DNA of 64,000 nucleotides. Origin: Hibiscus mutabilis. Its lineage: Eukaryota > Streptophyta > Magnoliopsida > Malvales > Malvaceae. The notes below the pieces were generated by a model. The model worked only from the letters and a program-made list of their open reading frames with translations, was not told the DNA's origin and made no database searches. This document shows, piece by piece, positions 11,285 through 21,701 of this stretch. The position numbers and the translations under genes were made by a program. The DNA lies in NCBI GenBank assembly GCA_019671005.1, contig CM033728.1:28719099-28783098 (forward strand). The letters are read 5' to 3'. The stretch's first letter is position 1. Each line of letters opens with the position of its first letter.

Positions 11285-12612
11285 ATGGGACCGAAGAGAG
11301 AGCTACGATCTGGTATGATTGTTGTTGCCATTGGGCAAGGGATTGAGGAGAATGTTATATCTCCTGGGGGTTTTCCATTCCAAAGTATGTACCACCTGTG
11401 TAGTTGGGCCAGTGTTTAGGGAATACGGCTCCATGATTCAGGCGATGTTTGGAGATTTTTAACCTGTTATTGCTGGAACGCATATGTCGGTGCCAGTTGT
11501 TTGATAATGGGTTGCCATTGAAATTTCTCCGTGGTTTAGGAGGAGTTGGGTACTGTGGGTTGTCACTTGAGGCATCAGAGGTATGGATGTCCTGTGTTGT
11601 TCAGATTTTGGATCAAATAGGGTGTAATGACACCCGTAAATTGGGATGTGTTGTATCTCTATTGCAAGGTGATGTTTATAGTTGGTGAACAATTGTATCT
11701 GCGGGCATGGAACCCAATGACGTGGATTAGGATTTTCCCATGCTGTCTTTAAGTAGAAGTATATAGGAGTTAGATATTGTGATTAAAAGAAACGAGAGTG
11801 CGTGGCTTGGGTTTAAGGCGGAATTTTTGTGGCTATGTTTGGGGTACAGTTTGTTCGGTTAAGCCAGTATGCTTATGAACTAGTACCGGTTGAGAGGCAT
11901 CGTTTTGACCGATTTTGTTATGAATAGGTACAGGGTGTTAGGATTTTCATGTTGGCTCGGGTAAGAGAGAGGCTAATGCCAGTTTTGGCGGTGGTCTGGC
12001 AAATAGACACTGTGATAGGAGGTTTCGCCTTGAGCAGAGGCATGGTGGAGGTGTTGGGCGTAGAGCACCGGGTCAGGGTACCCAGGTTAGAGCTCCGCAT
12101 AATACCTGCTGGGTTTGTGGATCGTGTGATCTTTTGAGGTAAGATTGCCCACGTTTGGCCAAAAAGGGTTAGACACCTATGGCTGTTGTGCCTAATGCTT
12201 GTTAGAGTTGTGGGTTTGGCGACCATCTGGGATGTGTTTGTCCTTGTTGGTTGGAGGTGGGTAGGGTGCTGCACCTGTTGTTGCTCCACAGAGTGGTCGT
12301 GGTCGTGGCCCTTTTCAGCGTAGAGATGGTGGGCAAAGGACTGTGGCTTATACCGTTGCTATCCAGCCTAAGAAAGGTGGACCAACTGGAGTGTATGCGC
12401 ACCATGAGGGTTTCAATGACACTGATGTGATTGCAGATGCATCCTTTTTTACAGTCTTTGCCTTTGTGTATGGTCATGGCTAGAAAGTTGTATCATAGAT
12501 ACTCGTTGATGGTTCAGGGCCTTTTGGTTGTCGTGGATTTGATAGAGTTGCCATTCCATGGCTTTGATGTTATCTTGGGCATGGATTGGTTGACCCAGCA
12601 CAGGGTTGTGGT
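11285..12612 (+). pseudogene. gag: Chromovirus gag-protease remnant (heavily decayed)
   Basis: After the PBS an ATG at 11285 opens MGPKRELRSG, followed by frames full of stops. Recognisable pieces are gag QYAYELVPVERHRFDRF (about 11860-11910), two CCHC zinc-knuckle remnants (CWVCGSCDLL at about 12108 and CGFGDHLGC at about 12205), and a protease tail. The protease tail reads VVVDLIELPFHGFDVILGMD and then WLTQHRVVVD, ending near 12612. There the sequence jumps in mid-protease to a copy of the Athila integrase flank. RT, RNase H, integrase and chromodomain are all absent. The family call rests mainly on the protease tail and the PBS. Confidence 0.75.
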
Positions 12613-12702
12613 GGATGAAGACTGTTGCCAAGGTGTTGCAGTCAGGATTCTTTTGGCCCACACTATACAAAGATGCCCATAACTATGCCAAGGTATGTGA
12701 TC
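12613..12702 (+). pseudogene. Second copy of the Athila integrase flank (90 bp)
   Basis: This segment matches 7599-7688 over its full length with about 8 differences. In both places it ends exactly where a chromovirus LTR begins (7689 and 12703). Here the codons read KVLQSG, with CAG where the first copy has the stop TAG, so this copy is less decayed. The left junction joins it to the protease tail. Confidence 0.9.
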
Positions 12703-14361
12703 TGTAATGCCCCGGTTTTGGGCCTAGCAGTTTTGAGGCTTGTTAGACGGTTTTTCCATCCAATTAAGATATTTTAACATGTGTTTTAAAGATAATTAAA
12801 AGAGTTTTGTTATTAAAAGGTTAGTTATTGGATTAAAAGAAATTTCATGTAACTTTTCTCTCAACTTTTACTTTCCACTTCTTTTCTGCCAAACACTTTT
12901 ATTTTCAGCAAATCACAGAGATGAGAGACTTGTTTTCTTAATTTCTTGATTTGTAAATGATTCTCTATATTTGTTTTACAAAACCTTATTGAAATCTTGT
13001 GTTTTCCTAGCTTTAATCAACCAATTGAGGGAGAAATCACACAATAGAGGTAAGGTTAGTTTTCTCCTCTATTGAATGGTTCTTTATTGATATTCCCAAG
13101 TATTTGATCCTTGATTTATGGTTTATAATATGATTTTATGATTTTGTAATGATTAATTGATTTAATTGGGTAAATTTGATGAAATAGTGAAAGATCCAAA
13201 TTGGATCTGTTTTCCAGAGTTGAAGATTGATTTTAATCATATTTTGGATGTATTATAATGTTGATAAGTTGTTTTTAACAATGGAATCCCGAAACTCTTG
13301 AATCCCTAGTTGTTTAGGTTGTTAGATTTGTGCTTTTGTGGAGTTGTGGTGGCTGTGTAGTTGCTAAAAGTATTTGGATGAATTAATCCTATTTTAAGTG
13401 TTAATTGATGATTATGGAAGTGTTAGAATGTTAGATTATGGCTGGGTTGTGTTCGGAAAGGATTTGATGATGATTTTGGTTGTTGTGTTTGGGTAATTGT
13501 GAGAGGATTGTGGAAGTTCGTGTGGATTTGTTATTGTAGTGTTTTGAATGTATTGAGGTGCATTAATCTTCTGTTGTAATGTGGTTAAAACAAGGGAGTT
13601 GGATCCGGAAGTGATCGGTGAAGCTTTGGAGGCTTCGGATGATTGATTCCGCGTTGGCGAATTGAGGTTTCACGTATCGGTGAGTGAGAACGTGGATTCC
13701 AGCTTTAGAATGTTTTAAAAGTGGTTTATGGGAGTTTAAACTGAGCTTGAAACGCTGGTTTAAACTCAGAAGTAAGTATAACGTGGTTTTCTCTCTCGGT
13801 CATGCTATTATGAAATGGTTTTATGCACTTGCTTTGATTTACATTGAACCTACTGTTTAAGCATGATTTTAAGTATATGAGATACTGTTTTTGAGCATGA
13901 AATGCTAAAGGATGCACATGGTAAGTGATCCTTGTAAGTATATGGTTTATACTTGTGGTTTAAAGCATGAATTGTTGCTTTGGAAAATGGTTTCGTTTAA
14001 TGCTTGGAAAAATAGTGAGGTAAATGGTTAATTATATTGGCAAGTGATGTGGTTTAAAAATTGTTACCGGATATAGTTGGCTGCCATAGGATTGATAGTG
14101 CACTATAATAAGTCGCCTTGGATGTTGAGGGGTTTTGATTTGTGTACCGAAAACTCCATCCAAGTACCCTAACAGCCGATGGGTTATATGGTACTGTAAA
14201 CTCCCGTTAATGGATTAAGCATCTAACCGAGGAATGGGGTTGGTTTCCCCGTGGGTTGAAAGTGTTCTCGGTTGTTAATTTACCGCGATTGTGATTGTAT
14301 CGCTATTCTGGTGGAGATGTCTTGAAGTGTTGCGACGACACTTGTTTGAATCTGTGTATCT
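12703..14361 (+). repeat. LTR-B, 5' part of the chromovirus LTR, truncated
   Basis: It starts with TGTAATGCCCCGG and follows LTR-A, with a deletion of roughly 270 bp near its start (after GAGGCTTGTTAGACGG). It breaks off at GTGTATC (LTR-A equivalent about 9475), where the inverted LTR-C begins. The remaining 1.5 kb of the LTR is missing, and neither the rest of LTR-B nor a PBS follows LTR-C. Confidence 0.85.
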
Positions 14362-17300
14362 TGTAACCCCCTCGACCTGGCCTAATCGCAAGACCCAACC
14401 GAGCGAGCTACATTAGGTTTACCGAAGTAAACCGTAAAGAAGAAACATGAAATGCACCGTTTTTTTTTCTTTTTATCTTATCGAGATGCAAATTAAAATC
14501 CTACATGTTCATACTGTTCACAGGTGAGAACTCATTTCAATCGGGCATCGAATTGATATCGAATTGGACACAGACACAAATTAGGGACTAAGCAATTTCA
14601 GAAATTTACATCGATTTTTCCCAATTTTAAGTTACCAACCTTTAATTAGGTACATTTCATGCTTACATGTCAAAAATCAGCTCAAAACGACCATTCATAC
14701 TCATCTAATTGCATCCACAACATTTAGGGACCAAAATGTAAGAAAACAAAACTTCAGAATATTCCATATAACCAACTTAAGTACCTCCCGTATCGGTACG
14801 GGTACTCGCGTTTCGGTACGGCTTCATTACCTTGAATACCCCATATTCGAGTAGCCAAATTTCGTTTCAATACGCCCTCGCATGTCGAAACACCTTTAAA
14901 TAAAATATTGTGTCGTATCGAAACGCTGGCTTAATTTGCCTTACTCTGTACCGAAATAGATGCCCGCGTAGCGGTACGCTAAGCCTGAAATGGCCTACTC
15001 GTACCGAAATAGGGACACTTGTACCAGTACGCCTGGACCTGTAATGTCCAATTTCTCTGGTTTAACAAGCTTTCAATCAAACCAAACCACTCTAACATGC
15101 TCCTCACATGCTCAAACATGAAGCTCCACAAAACATCTCCCAAGACACAACAAGTACCCCATTGCCCTTATTCATTATAGTCTAGTCTCTAACATACTTT
15201 GGAAACAAGTCTTGCAAAGATCCCCTTGCTTCTTGCTGACTTTCGGGACTTTATTTCTCTGCATTGATGGACAAAGAGAGCGTAAGCACACAAGGCTTAG
15301 TGAGGAATGCTCAGAACAACACCATCAATGCATTTAAAACCATTTACTTTACATCATCCTTTAAAAACATCATGCCCTTTTTAAAACATACACTTTACAT
15401 CTTTAAAACCAGCATATTAAACCATATGCTACATGTATCATTGTTCAACAACAAGTCACATTGCTAACCCTCTACTTAAGCCTTCCCATGCATTACTACC
15501 AAATGCAAAGCTCAAGGAGAAACATGTATAAATCACATTATACAACATAAAACATTTCAATGATACATTAACAATTATATTGCCTTACAAGTGATCATTA
15601 AACAAGTCCATTAACAAAAGAGTTCATCGGATACACGAATTCAACAAGTGTTAACCCAACACTTCAAGCCATCTCAATCGGAATAGCGATACAATCATAA
15701 TCGCGGTACATTAACAACCGGGTACACTTTCAACCCACGGGGATACCAACCCCAATCATCGGTTAGACGCTTAATATACTAACGGGAGTTTTCGAAACCA
15801 TATATCCCCTCAACTGTTAGGGTACTTGGATGGAGTATTCGGTACACCGTATAAACCCCTCAACATCTAAGGTGACTTATTTATAGTGTACCCAATCCTA
15901 TGGCCGGCCAACTATATCCGATAACAATTTTAAAACCACATCACTTGCCAATATAATTAACCAAATAACATTTACCTCACTATTTTACCAAGCATTAAAC
16001 AATGCCTTTTCCAAAGCAACCACCATGCTTTAAAGCTCAAGTATAAACTATACTTACAATGATCACTTACCATGTGCATCCTTCAGCAAAACATGCTTAA
16101 AAATAGTATATCGAATACTTTAAAACATGCTTAAATAGTAGGTACATGAACATTAAAAACCAAGTGCATAAAATCATTCGAACAAGCACGACCAAGAGAG
16201 TAAAATCACTTTATACTTACTTTTGAGTCTAGGTAAGGGTTTCAAGCTCTACCTTAAGTCCCAAAACTCTGTTCCCAAGATATCAAAATGCTTTAAACTA
16301 CGTTTTCACTCACCGATACGCGAAACCTCGATTCGCCGACGAGAAATCAAGTATCTGAAGCCTCCAACGCTTCTCCAATCACTTCCGGATCAACCTCCCC
16401 TATTTTTACCACAAAACAACAAATGATTAATGCATCATAATGCATTCTAAACACAGCAACCACAATCCTTCTCGGATTTCCACAAAACCTTCACAACTAA
16501 CCCTCCACAATAACCGAAAACATAACCAAAACACTTCGATACAAAACCCAGCCAGCATCTATCAATCCAACAACATTTTCATAATCAAAACACATCTAAA
16601 AATAGATCCAAAACAACCTACCACCTCCAGCAACCTTACAACCACAGAAACACCACAAACCTCAAAACTAACAACCTAAACAAATATAGATTCTTTAGTT
16701 TCGGGATTCTATTGATAAAAATCACTTATCAACATTATTAAACATCCAAAATATAAATCAAAGCATCCTTAATTACTGGAAATTAGATCCAATCCGTGAA
16801 TTAACTCATTTTCCCCATATAATTTAATTAAATAATAGAAAATCATCAAAATCAGATTAGAAACACAAAAACAAGGATCAAATGCTTGGGAATTTCAGTA
16901 AAGAACCATACAATAGAGGAGATCTCGGACCTTACCCCTATTTTGAAGTTTATCCCTCAATTGATTGGTGAAAAGCTAAGAAAACACAAGGTTATTGTAA
17001 GATTTTGTGTAAACAATCTTTATAAAACAATTCGAAAAAATTAAATCAAGTTAGAAACCACCTCACCTCTAGAAATTTGATGAAAACCTGAGTATTTGGC
17101 TGAGGAGAGAGTGGAGAGAAAAAGTTGAGAGAAAATGACGTGATTTTGTTTTGAAAAGTAATAACTAACTTTTTAACAAAATTCTCTTTAATTACTAATT
17201 AAGAAACATGTTAAAATAAGTCAAATTAAGGGAGAAATCATCAGAAACCAATTGGTAAAATATCTCCTTAAAGATTCTAAGTATTTGACCCTTTTCAATT

Positions 17301-17555
17301 TAGTCAGTAGGAAATCACAGTTTTCAAAACTTTCATTTTGGTCACTAACCAAAATGTCCATCTTCCAAAACTCATTTTACAAAATCGATGTCACCATTAT
17401 TAAATAAATAATTAATAATGATTTTATAGCACTTTTCCATAATTTTTCCCAAACCAAAAATATACGATCTTAAAACTGATTCGAATCTCTACTCCGGTCC
17501 ACCGGACCATTTAATAAACTACCAAACTGCTAAGCCCTAAAACCGAGGTGTTACA
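14362..17555 (-). repeat. LTR-C, full-length chromovirus LTR, inverted
   Basis: It begins on the plus strand with TGTAACCCCCTCGACC, the reverse complement of an LTR-A-type 3' end. It closes with CCGAGGTGTTACA, the reverse complement of the LTR 5' end. It is about 3.19 kb long and alignable by eye with LTR-A in reverse along its length. No 5-bp target duplication is visible (TATCT before, TCTGC after). It is a solo LTR or a recombination product in head-to-head contact with LTR-B. No gene is seen in it. Confidence 0.85.
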
Positions 17556-17627
17556 TCTGCCAAAAAGGTTTTGAAACTAGATTACTATGGTTTCGAGACC
17601 CATGAAATCTTATATAAATATCTGGAT
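17556..17627 (+). other. Short unassigned segment between LTR-C and the satellite
   Basis: About 70 bp that starts TCTGCCAAAAAGG. If placed after the GTGATC at 7688, the first codons would read C-D-L-C-Q-K, as expected for the continuing Athila integrase. The following codons do not match well, so this may be chance. Confidence 0.3.
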
Positions 17628-20051
17628 TGGGTGATCTCAGGTAAGAATTTCGGTACGTACCTTTTTTCTTACCCTATTTGGAACAAATTATGTATAATCC
17701 GTAATAATTTCTATACCTACTAAAATTCTGATTGTTTTTGTAAGAAAATAAGTTTTCTTGTAGCCCAATCTGTACACAAGTGCTTACCGTAAGTTGAGCT
17801 CCTTTTGGTTTTAGCGATGTAAAGATTTTGGTACGTACGTTTTTTATTACCATTTTTGTAACAAATTATGTATATTATGTAATAATTTCTGTACCTACAA
17901 AAATTCTCATCGTTCATGTAAGAAAATAGGTTTTTTGTAGCCCAATCTGTGTGTACACAAATGCTTACCCTAAGTTGACCTACTTTTGGTTATGGTGATT
18001 TTGGGTAAGAATTTCGGTACGTACCTTTTTATTACCATTTCTTTAACAAATTATGTATAATATGTAATAATTTTTGTACCTACTAAAATTCGCATCGTTC
18101 TTGTAAGAAAATAGGTTTTCTTGTAGGCTGATATACATGTACACAAATGCTTACCCTAAGTTGAGCTCCTTTTGGTTTTGGTGATTTCTAGTAAGTATTT
18201 CGGTACATACTTTTTTATTACAATTTGTTTAACAAATTATGTATATTATGTAATAATTTATGTACCTACTGAAATTCTCATCGTTCATGTAAGAAAAAAG
18301 GTTTTCTTGTAACCCAATCTGTATGTACACAAATGCGTACCCTAAGTTGAGCTCTTTTTGATTTTGGTGATTTCGGGTAAGAATTTTGGAACATACCTTT
18401 TTTGTTACCATTTCTATAACAAATTATTTATATTATGTAATAATTTATGTACCTACTGAAATTCTCATCGTTCTTGTAAAAAATAGGTTTTCTTGTAGGC
18501 CAATATGTATGTACAAAAATGCTTACTTTAAGTTGAGCTCATTTTGGTTTTGGTGATTCCGGGTAAGGATTTCGGTACGTACCTTTTTATTACAATTTCT
18601 ATAACAAAATATGTATAATATGTAATAATTTTTGTCCTACTAAAATTCTCATTGTTCATGTAAGAAAATAGGTTTTCTTGTAGTCCAATCTGTATGTACA
18701 CAAATGCTTACTCTAAGTTGAGCTCCTTTTTGTTTTGGTGATTTCTAGTAAAAATTTTGGTACGTACCTTTTTTATTACCATTTCTATAACAAATTATGT
18801 ATATTATGTACCTACTAAAATTCTCATTGTTCTTGTAAGAAAATAGGTTTTCTTGTATGCCAATCGATGTATACATAAATGCTTACATTAAATTGAGCTC
18901 CTTTTGGTTTTGGTGATTTGGGGTAAGGATTTTGGTACGTAACTTTTTTAGTATCATTTTTGTAACAACTTATGTATAATATGTAATAATTTCTGTACCT
19001 ATTGAATTCTCATCGTTCTTGTAAGAAAATAGGTTTTCTTGTAGGCCGGTATGTATGTACGCAAATGCTTAACCTAATTTGAGCTCCTTTTGGTTTTTGT
19101 GAATTCCAGTAAGGATTTCGGTACGTACTTTTTTAATACCAATTGTTTAACAAATTATGTATATTATGTAATAATTTATGCACCTACTGAAATTCTCATC
19201 GTTCATGTAAGAAAAAGGTTTTCTTGTAACCCAATCTGTATGTACACAAATACGTACCCTAAGTTGAGCTCTTTTTGGTTTTGGTGATTTCGGGTAAGAA
19301 TTTTGGTACGTACCTTTTTTATTACCATATCTGTAACAAATTATGTATATTATGTAATAATTTCTGTACCTACTGAAATTCTCATTGTTCTTGTAAGAAA
19401 ATAGGTTTTCTTGTAGGCCAATCTGTATGTACACAAATGCTTACTTTAAGTTGAGCTCATTTTGGTTTTGGTGATTTCGGGTAAGGATTTCGGTACGTAC
19501 GTTTTTTATTACCATTTCTGTAACAAATTATGTGCATTATGTAATAATTTATGTACCTACAAAAATTCTCACCGTTGATGCAAGAAAATAGGTTTTCTTG
19601 TAGCCCAATCTGTATGTACACAAATGCTTACCCTAAGTTGAGCTCCTTTTGGTTTTGGTGATTTTGGGTAAGAATTTCGATACGTACCTTTTTATTACCA
19701 TTTCTGTAACAATTTATTTATAATATGTAATAATTTTTGTACATACTGAAATTCATCGTTCTTGTAAGAAAATAAGTTTTCTTGTAGGCCGATCTGTATG
19801 TACACAAATGCTTACCCTAAGTTGAGCTCCTTTTGGTTTTGGTGATTTCCAGTAAGGATTTCGGTATGTACTTTTTTATTACCATTTTTAACAAATTATG
19901 TATACTATGTAATAATTTCTGTACCTACTGAAATTCCCATCGTTCATGTAAGAAAAAAGGTTTTCTTGTAACCCAATCTGTATGTACATAAATACGTACC
20001 CTAAGTTGAGCTCTTTTTGGTTTTGGTGATTTCGGGTAAGAATTTTGGTAC
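17628..20051. repeat. Satellite array, about 186-bp unit, left block (about 13 units)
   Basis: Tandem repeats are anchored by GGTACGTACC-like sites at about 17652, 17830, 18017, 18202, 18388, 18574, 18759, 18934, 19120, 19305, 19492, 19679, 19863 and 20047, so the spacing is mostly 184-187 bp. Units share the blocks TTACCATTTCTGTAACAAAT, GAAAATAGGTTTTCTTGTAG and CCCTAAGTTGAGCTCC. They differ by scattered substitutions and small indels (one unit lacks about 11 bp). No coding is supported, and short open frames simply recur with the repeat. The spacing is close to a nucleosome repeat. Confidence 0.93.
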
Positions 20052-20273
20052 TGTTAAGTGTCTAAAAGTACTATTTTATTCACCCTTTTTATCCATATTA
20101 TTGCTAGACTTAGGCTCATATTAGTTACACTATTAGCGATTCATGCATGTTTGCATTGTTTGTGTTAAGGGTCTAAAAGTACTATTTTATTCACCCTTTT
20201 TATCCATATTATTGCTAGACTTAGGCTCATATTAGTTACATTATTAGCCATTCATGCATGTTTGCATTGTTTC
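20052..20273. repeat. 111-bp tandem duplication at the start of the solo LTR
   Basis: Two near-identical copies begin TGTTAAGTGTCTAAAAG and TGTTAAGGGTCTAAAAG, 111 bp apart. The end matching in the copy at 54869-56342 appears only once, so the duplication is particular to this insertion. Confidence 0.88.
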
Positions 20274-21701
20274 CTTGGTGGACAAGCTTGATTTCATATT
20301 TTGCTGAATTTTATGGAAAAAGGGTGCTGCCGATAGTTGTTTTTGCATGTGTGCAGAATCACTTGCCTAAACAAGGCTGGAACCAGTTGCCAGGGCTGTG
20401 CATGAAGGAGATGCCGACGCAGTTGCCAGGGCAATGCATGAAGGAGATGACGAGCTAGTTGCCATGGCAATTGTTGATAAGAGATAAGATGATATGGCAA
20501 TCAAAATTGATGAGTAGATAAGCCCAAGATGACGTGGAGCAAAGTTAAATCCCAAAGGAGTTTGATTTCCATGAAGAGGTCAAAGAAAAATTAAATCCCA
20601 ATAAGATAGGAGAAGATCTAGAAGGAATTTAAATATAATAAAGAATTATATTTTTTAAAGTATTTAATTCTAACTTAACTTCTTCCTCAAGAGAGACTTT
20701 GACCTAGCCATCTCCTATTTAAAGGAGACCAAGCCGTCAACTCTAAGGGAGAGCCAAGGGGAAGAGTTCGATTTAAAGAGAGAGCAAAAGGGGAGAGATT
20801 TCGACAAAGAGGCTTCAACTATTCTCCATCTTTTTCTTTCTTGTTCGATTAGATTTATGTTAAGAATTCTTTGTTTTGTGTTTCTTTGGAACCTAGACAT
20901 GAACTAAATCTATTTAGCTAAGGTTATTGTGTTTTGTGGTTGTGAGAAACAATTTGATTTTGTTTAGGCAATAAGAGTTTGCACTTTCAATTCAAGGTTT
21001 ACTCATTCTTGGCTTTCATTCTTGTTTGCGAGTGAATTGGGAGAGGATCTCATAACTCTATCTATTTATCTAATATCGGGAGAGTTAGATTCAAGAAACG
21101 AATGAGTATGGTCTTTATTCAATCTATTGATGGTGAAGATTAATCCGGCTTAGGAATAAGTTAAGGATTTCAACGGCTAAGAGAAGCGCAAGATTGGTTG
21201 TTGTTCACCCTTGATTCAGACAGGAATGTATTGTCAAGGCATGCACAATTAGCTAGAGTTTTGACTTAGGGATAAGAAGAAACCATTGAAGAATGCTCCG
21301 CAGAACCTCAAAGTTGCTGCCCAACCGCCCAAACAGTTGCCCAGCCAGTTGCCCAAGCAACCGTCGATTAGTTGCCAAGGCAACCCCGCTGCGCAAGTTG
21401 CCACGGCAATTGAGTTGCCCTTGCACTCTTTTACCAAGACTATCCAATTGGCTATCACTCCTCAACTCACGATAACCTGGCCTATTCTCTCTCATTTGAT
21501 TACATCTGCTTTTACTTTATTGCTTTCTAGTTTAGTTGTTAGTTAAACTCCTAAAATCTTCTTCTTGTGTTCTTTTACTTTTTACAGTGCAAGAGATTAG
21601 GTTCTTGAAGTGGCACCAATCCCTGTGGAGACGATATCTTTTATACTATAACTTGCGACGTGTACACTTGCACAATTGCGGAGCACTCAATACGCGCTAC
21701 A
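20052..21701 (+). mobile_element. Solo LTR (Athila/Tat-like) inserted in the satellite
   Basis: The insertion starts with TGTTAAG at 20052, ends with GCGCTACA at 21701, and is flanked by the 5-bp duplication GGTAC (20047-20051 and 21702-21706). Near its 3' end it carries TCCCTGTGGAGACGATA, typical of the 3' region of Athila/Tat LTRs. No internal retrotransposon domains are present, hence solo LTR. Its first 110 bp are tandemly duplicated (20052-20162, 20163-20273). A related copy in reverse orientation lies at 54869-56342. Short open frames in it are shadows of a GTTGCC-rich stretch. Confidence 0.88.

Noticed and set aside
16223..16679. Plus-strand open frames of 67 and 79 codons in LTR-C
   Set aside because: Low-complexity Asn/Thr/Ser/Pro-rich translations from AT/CA-rich LTR sequence; the matching part of LTR-A does not conserve them.
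7684..17560. ATCTG as a 5-bp target duplication around the whole 7689-17555 complex
   Set aside because: It would require the LTR to start TAATG and end TTAC, not TG...CA, so the match probably reflects overlap with the LTR ends.
17720..19434. Repeated short open frames of 60-95 codons in the satellite
   Set aside because: They recur with the 186-bp period, on both strands, and change frame between units. They are by-products of the repeat.
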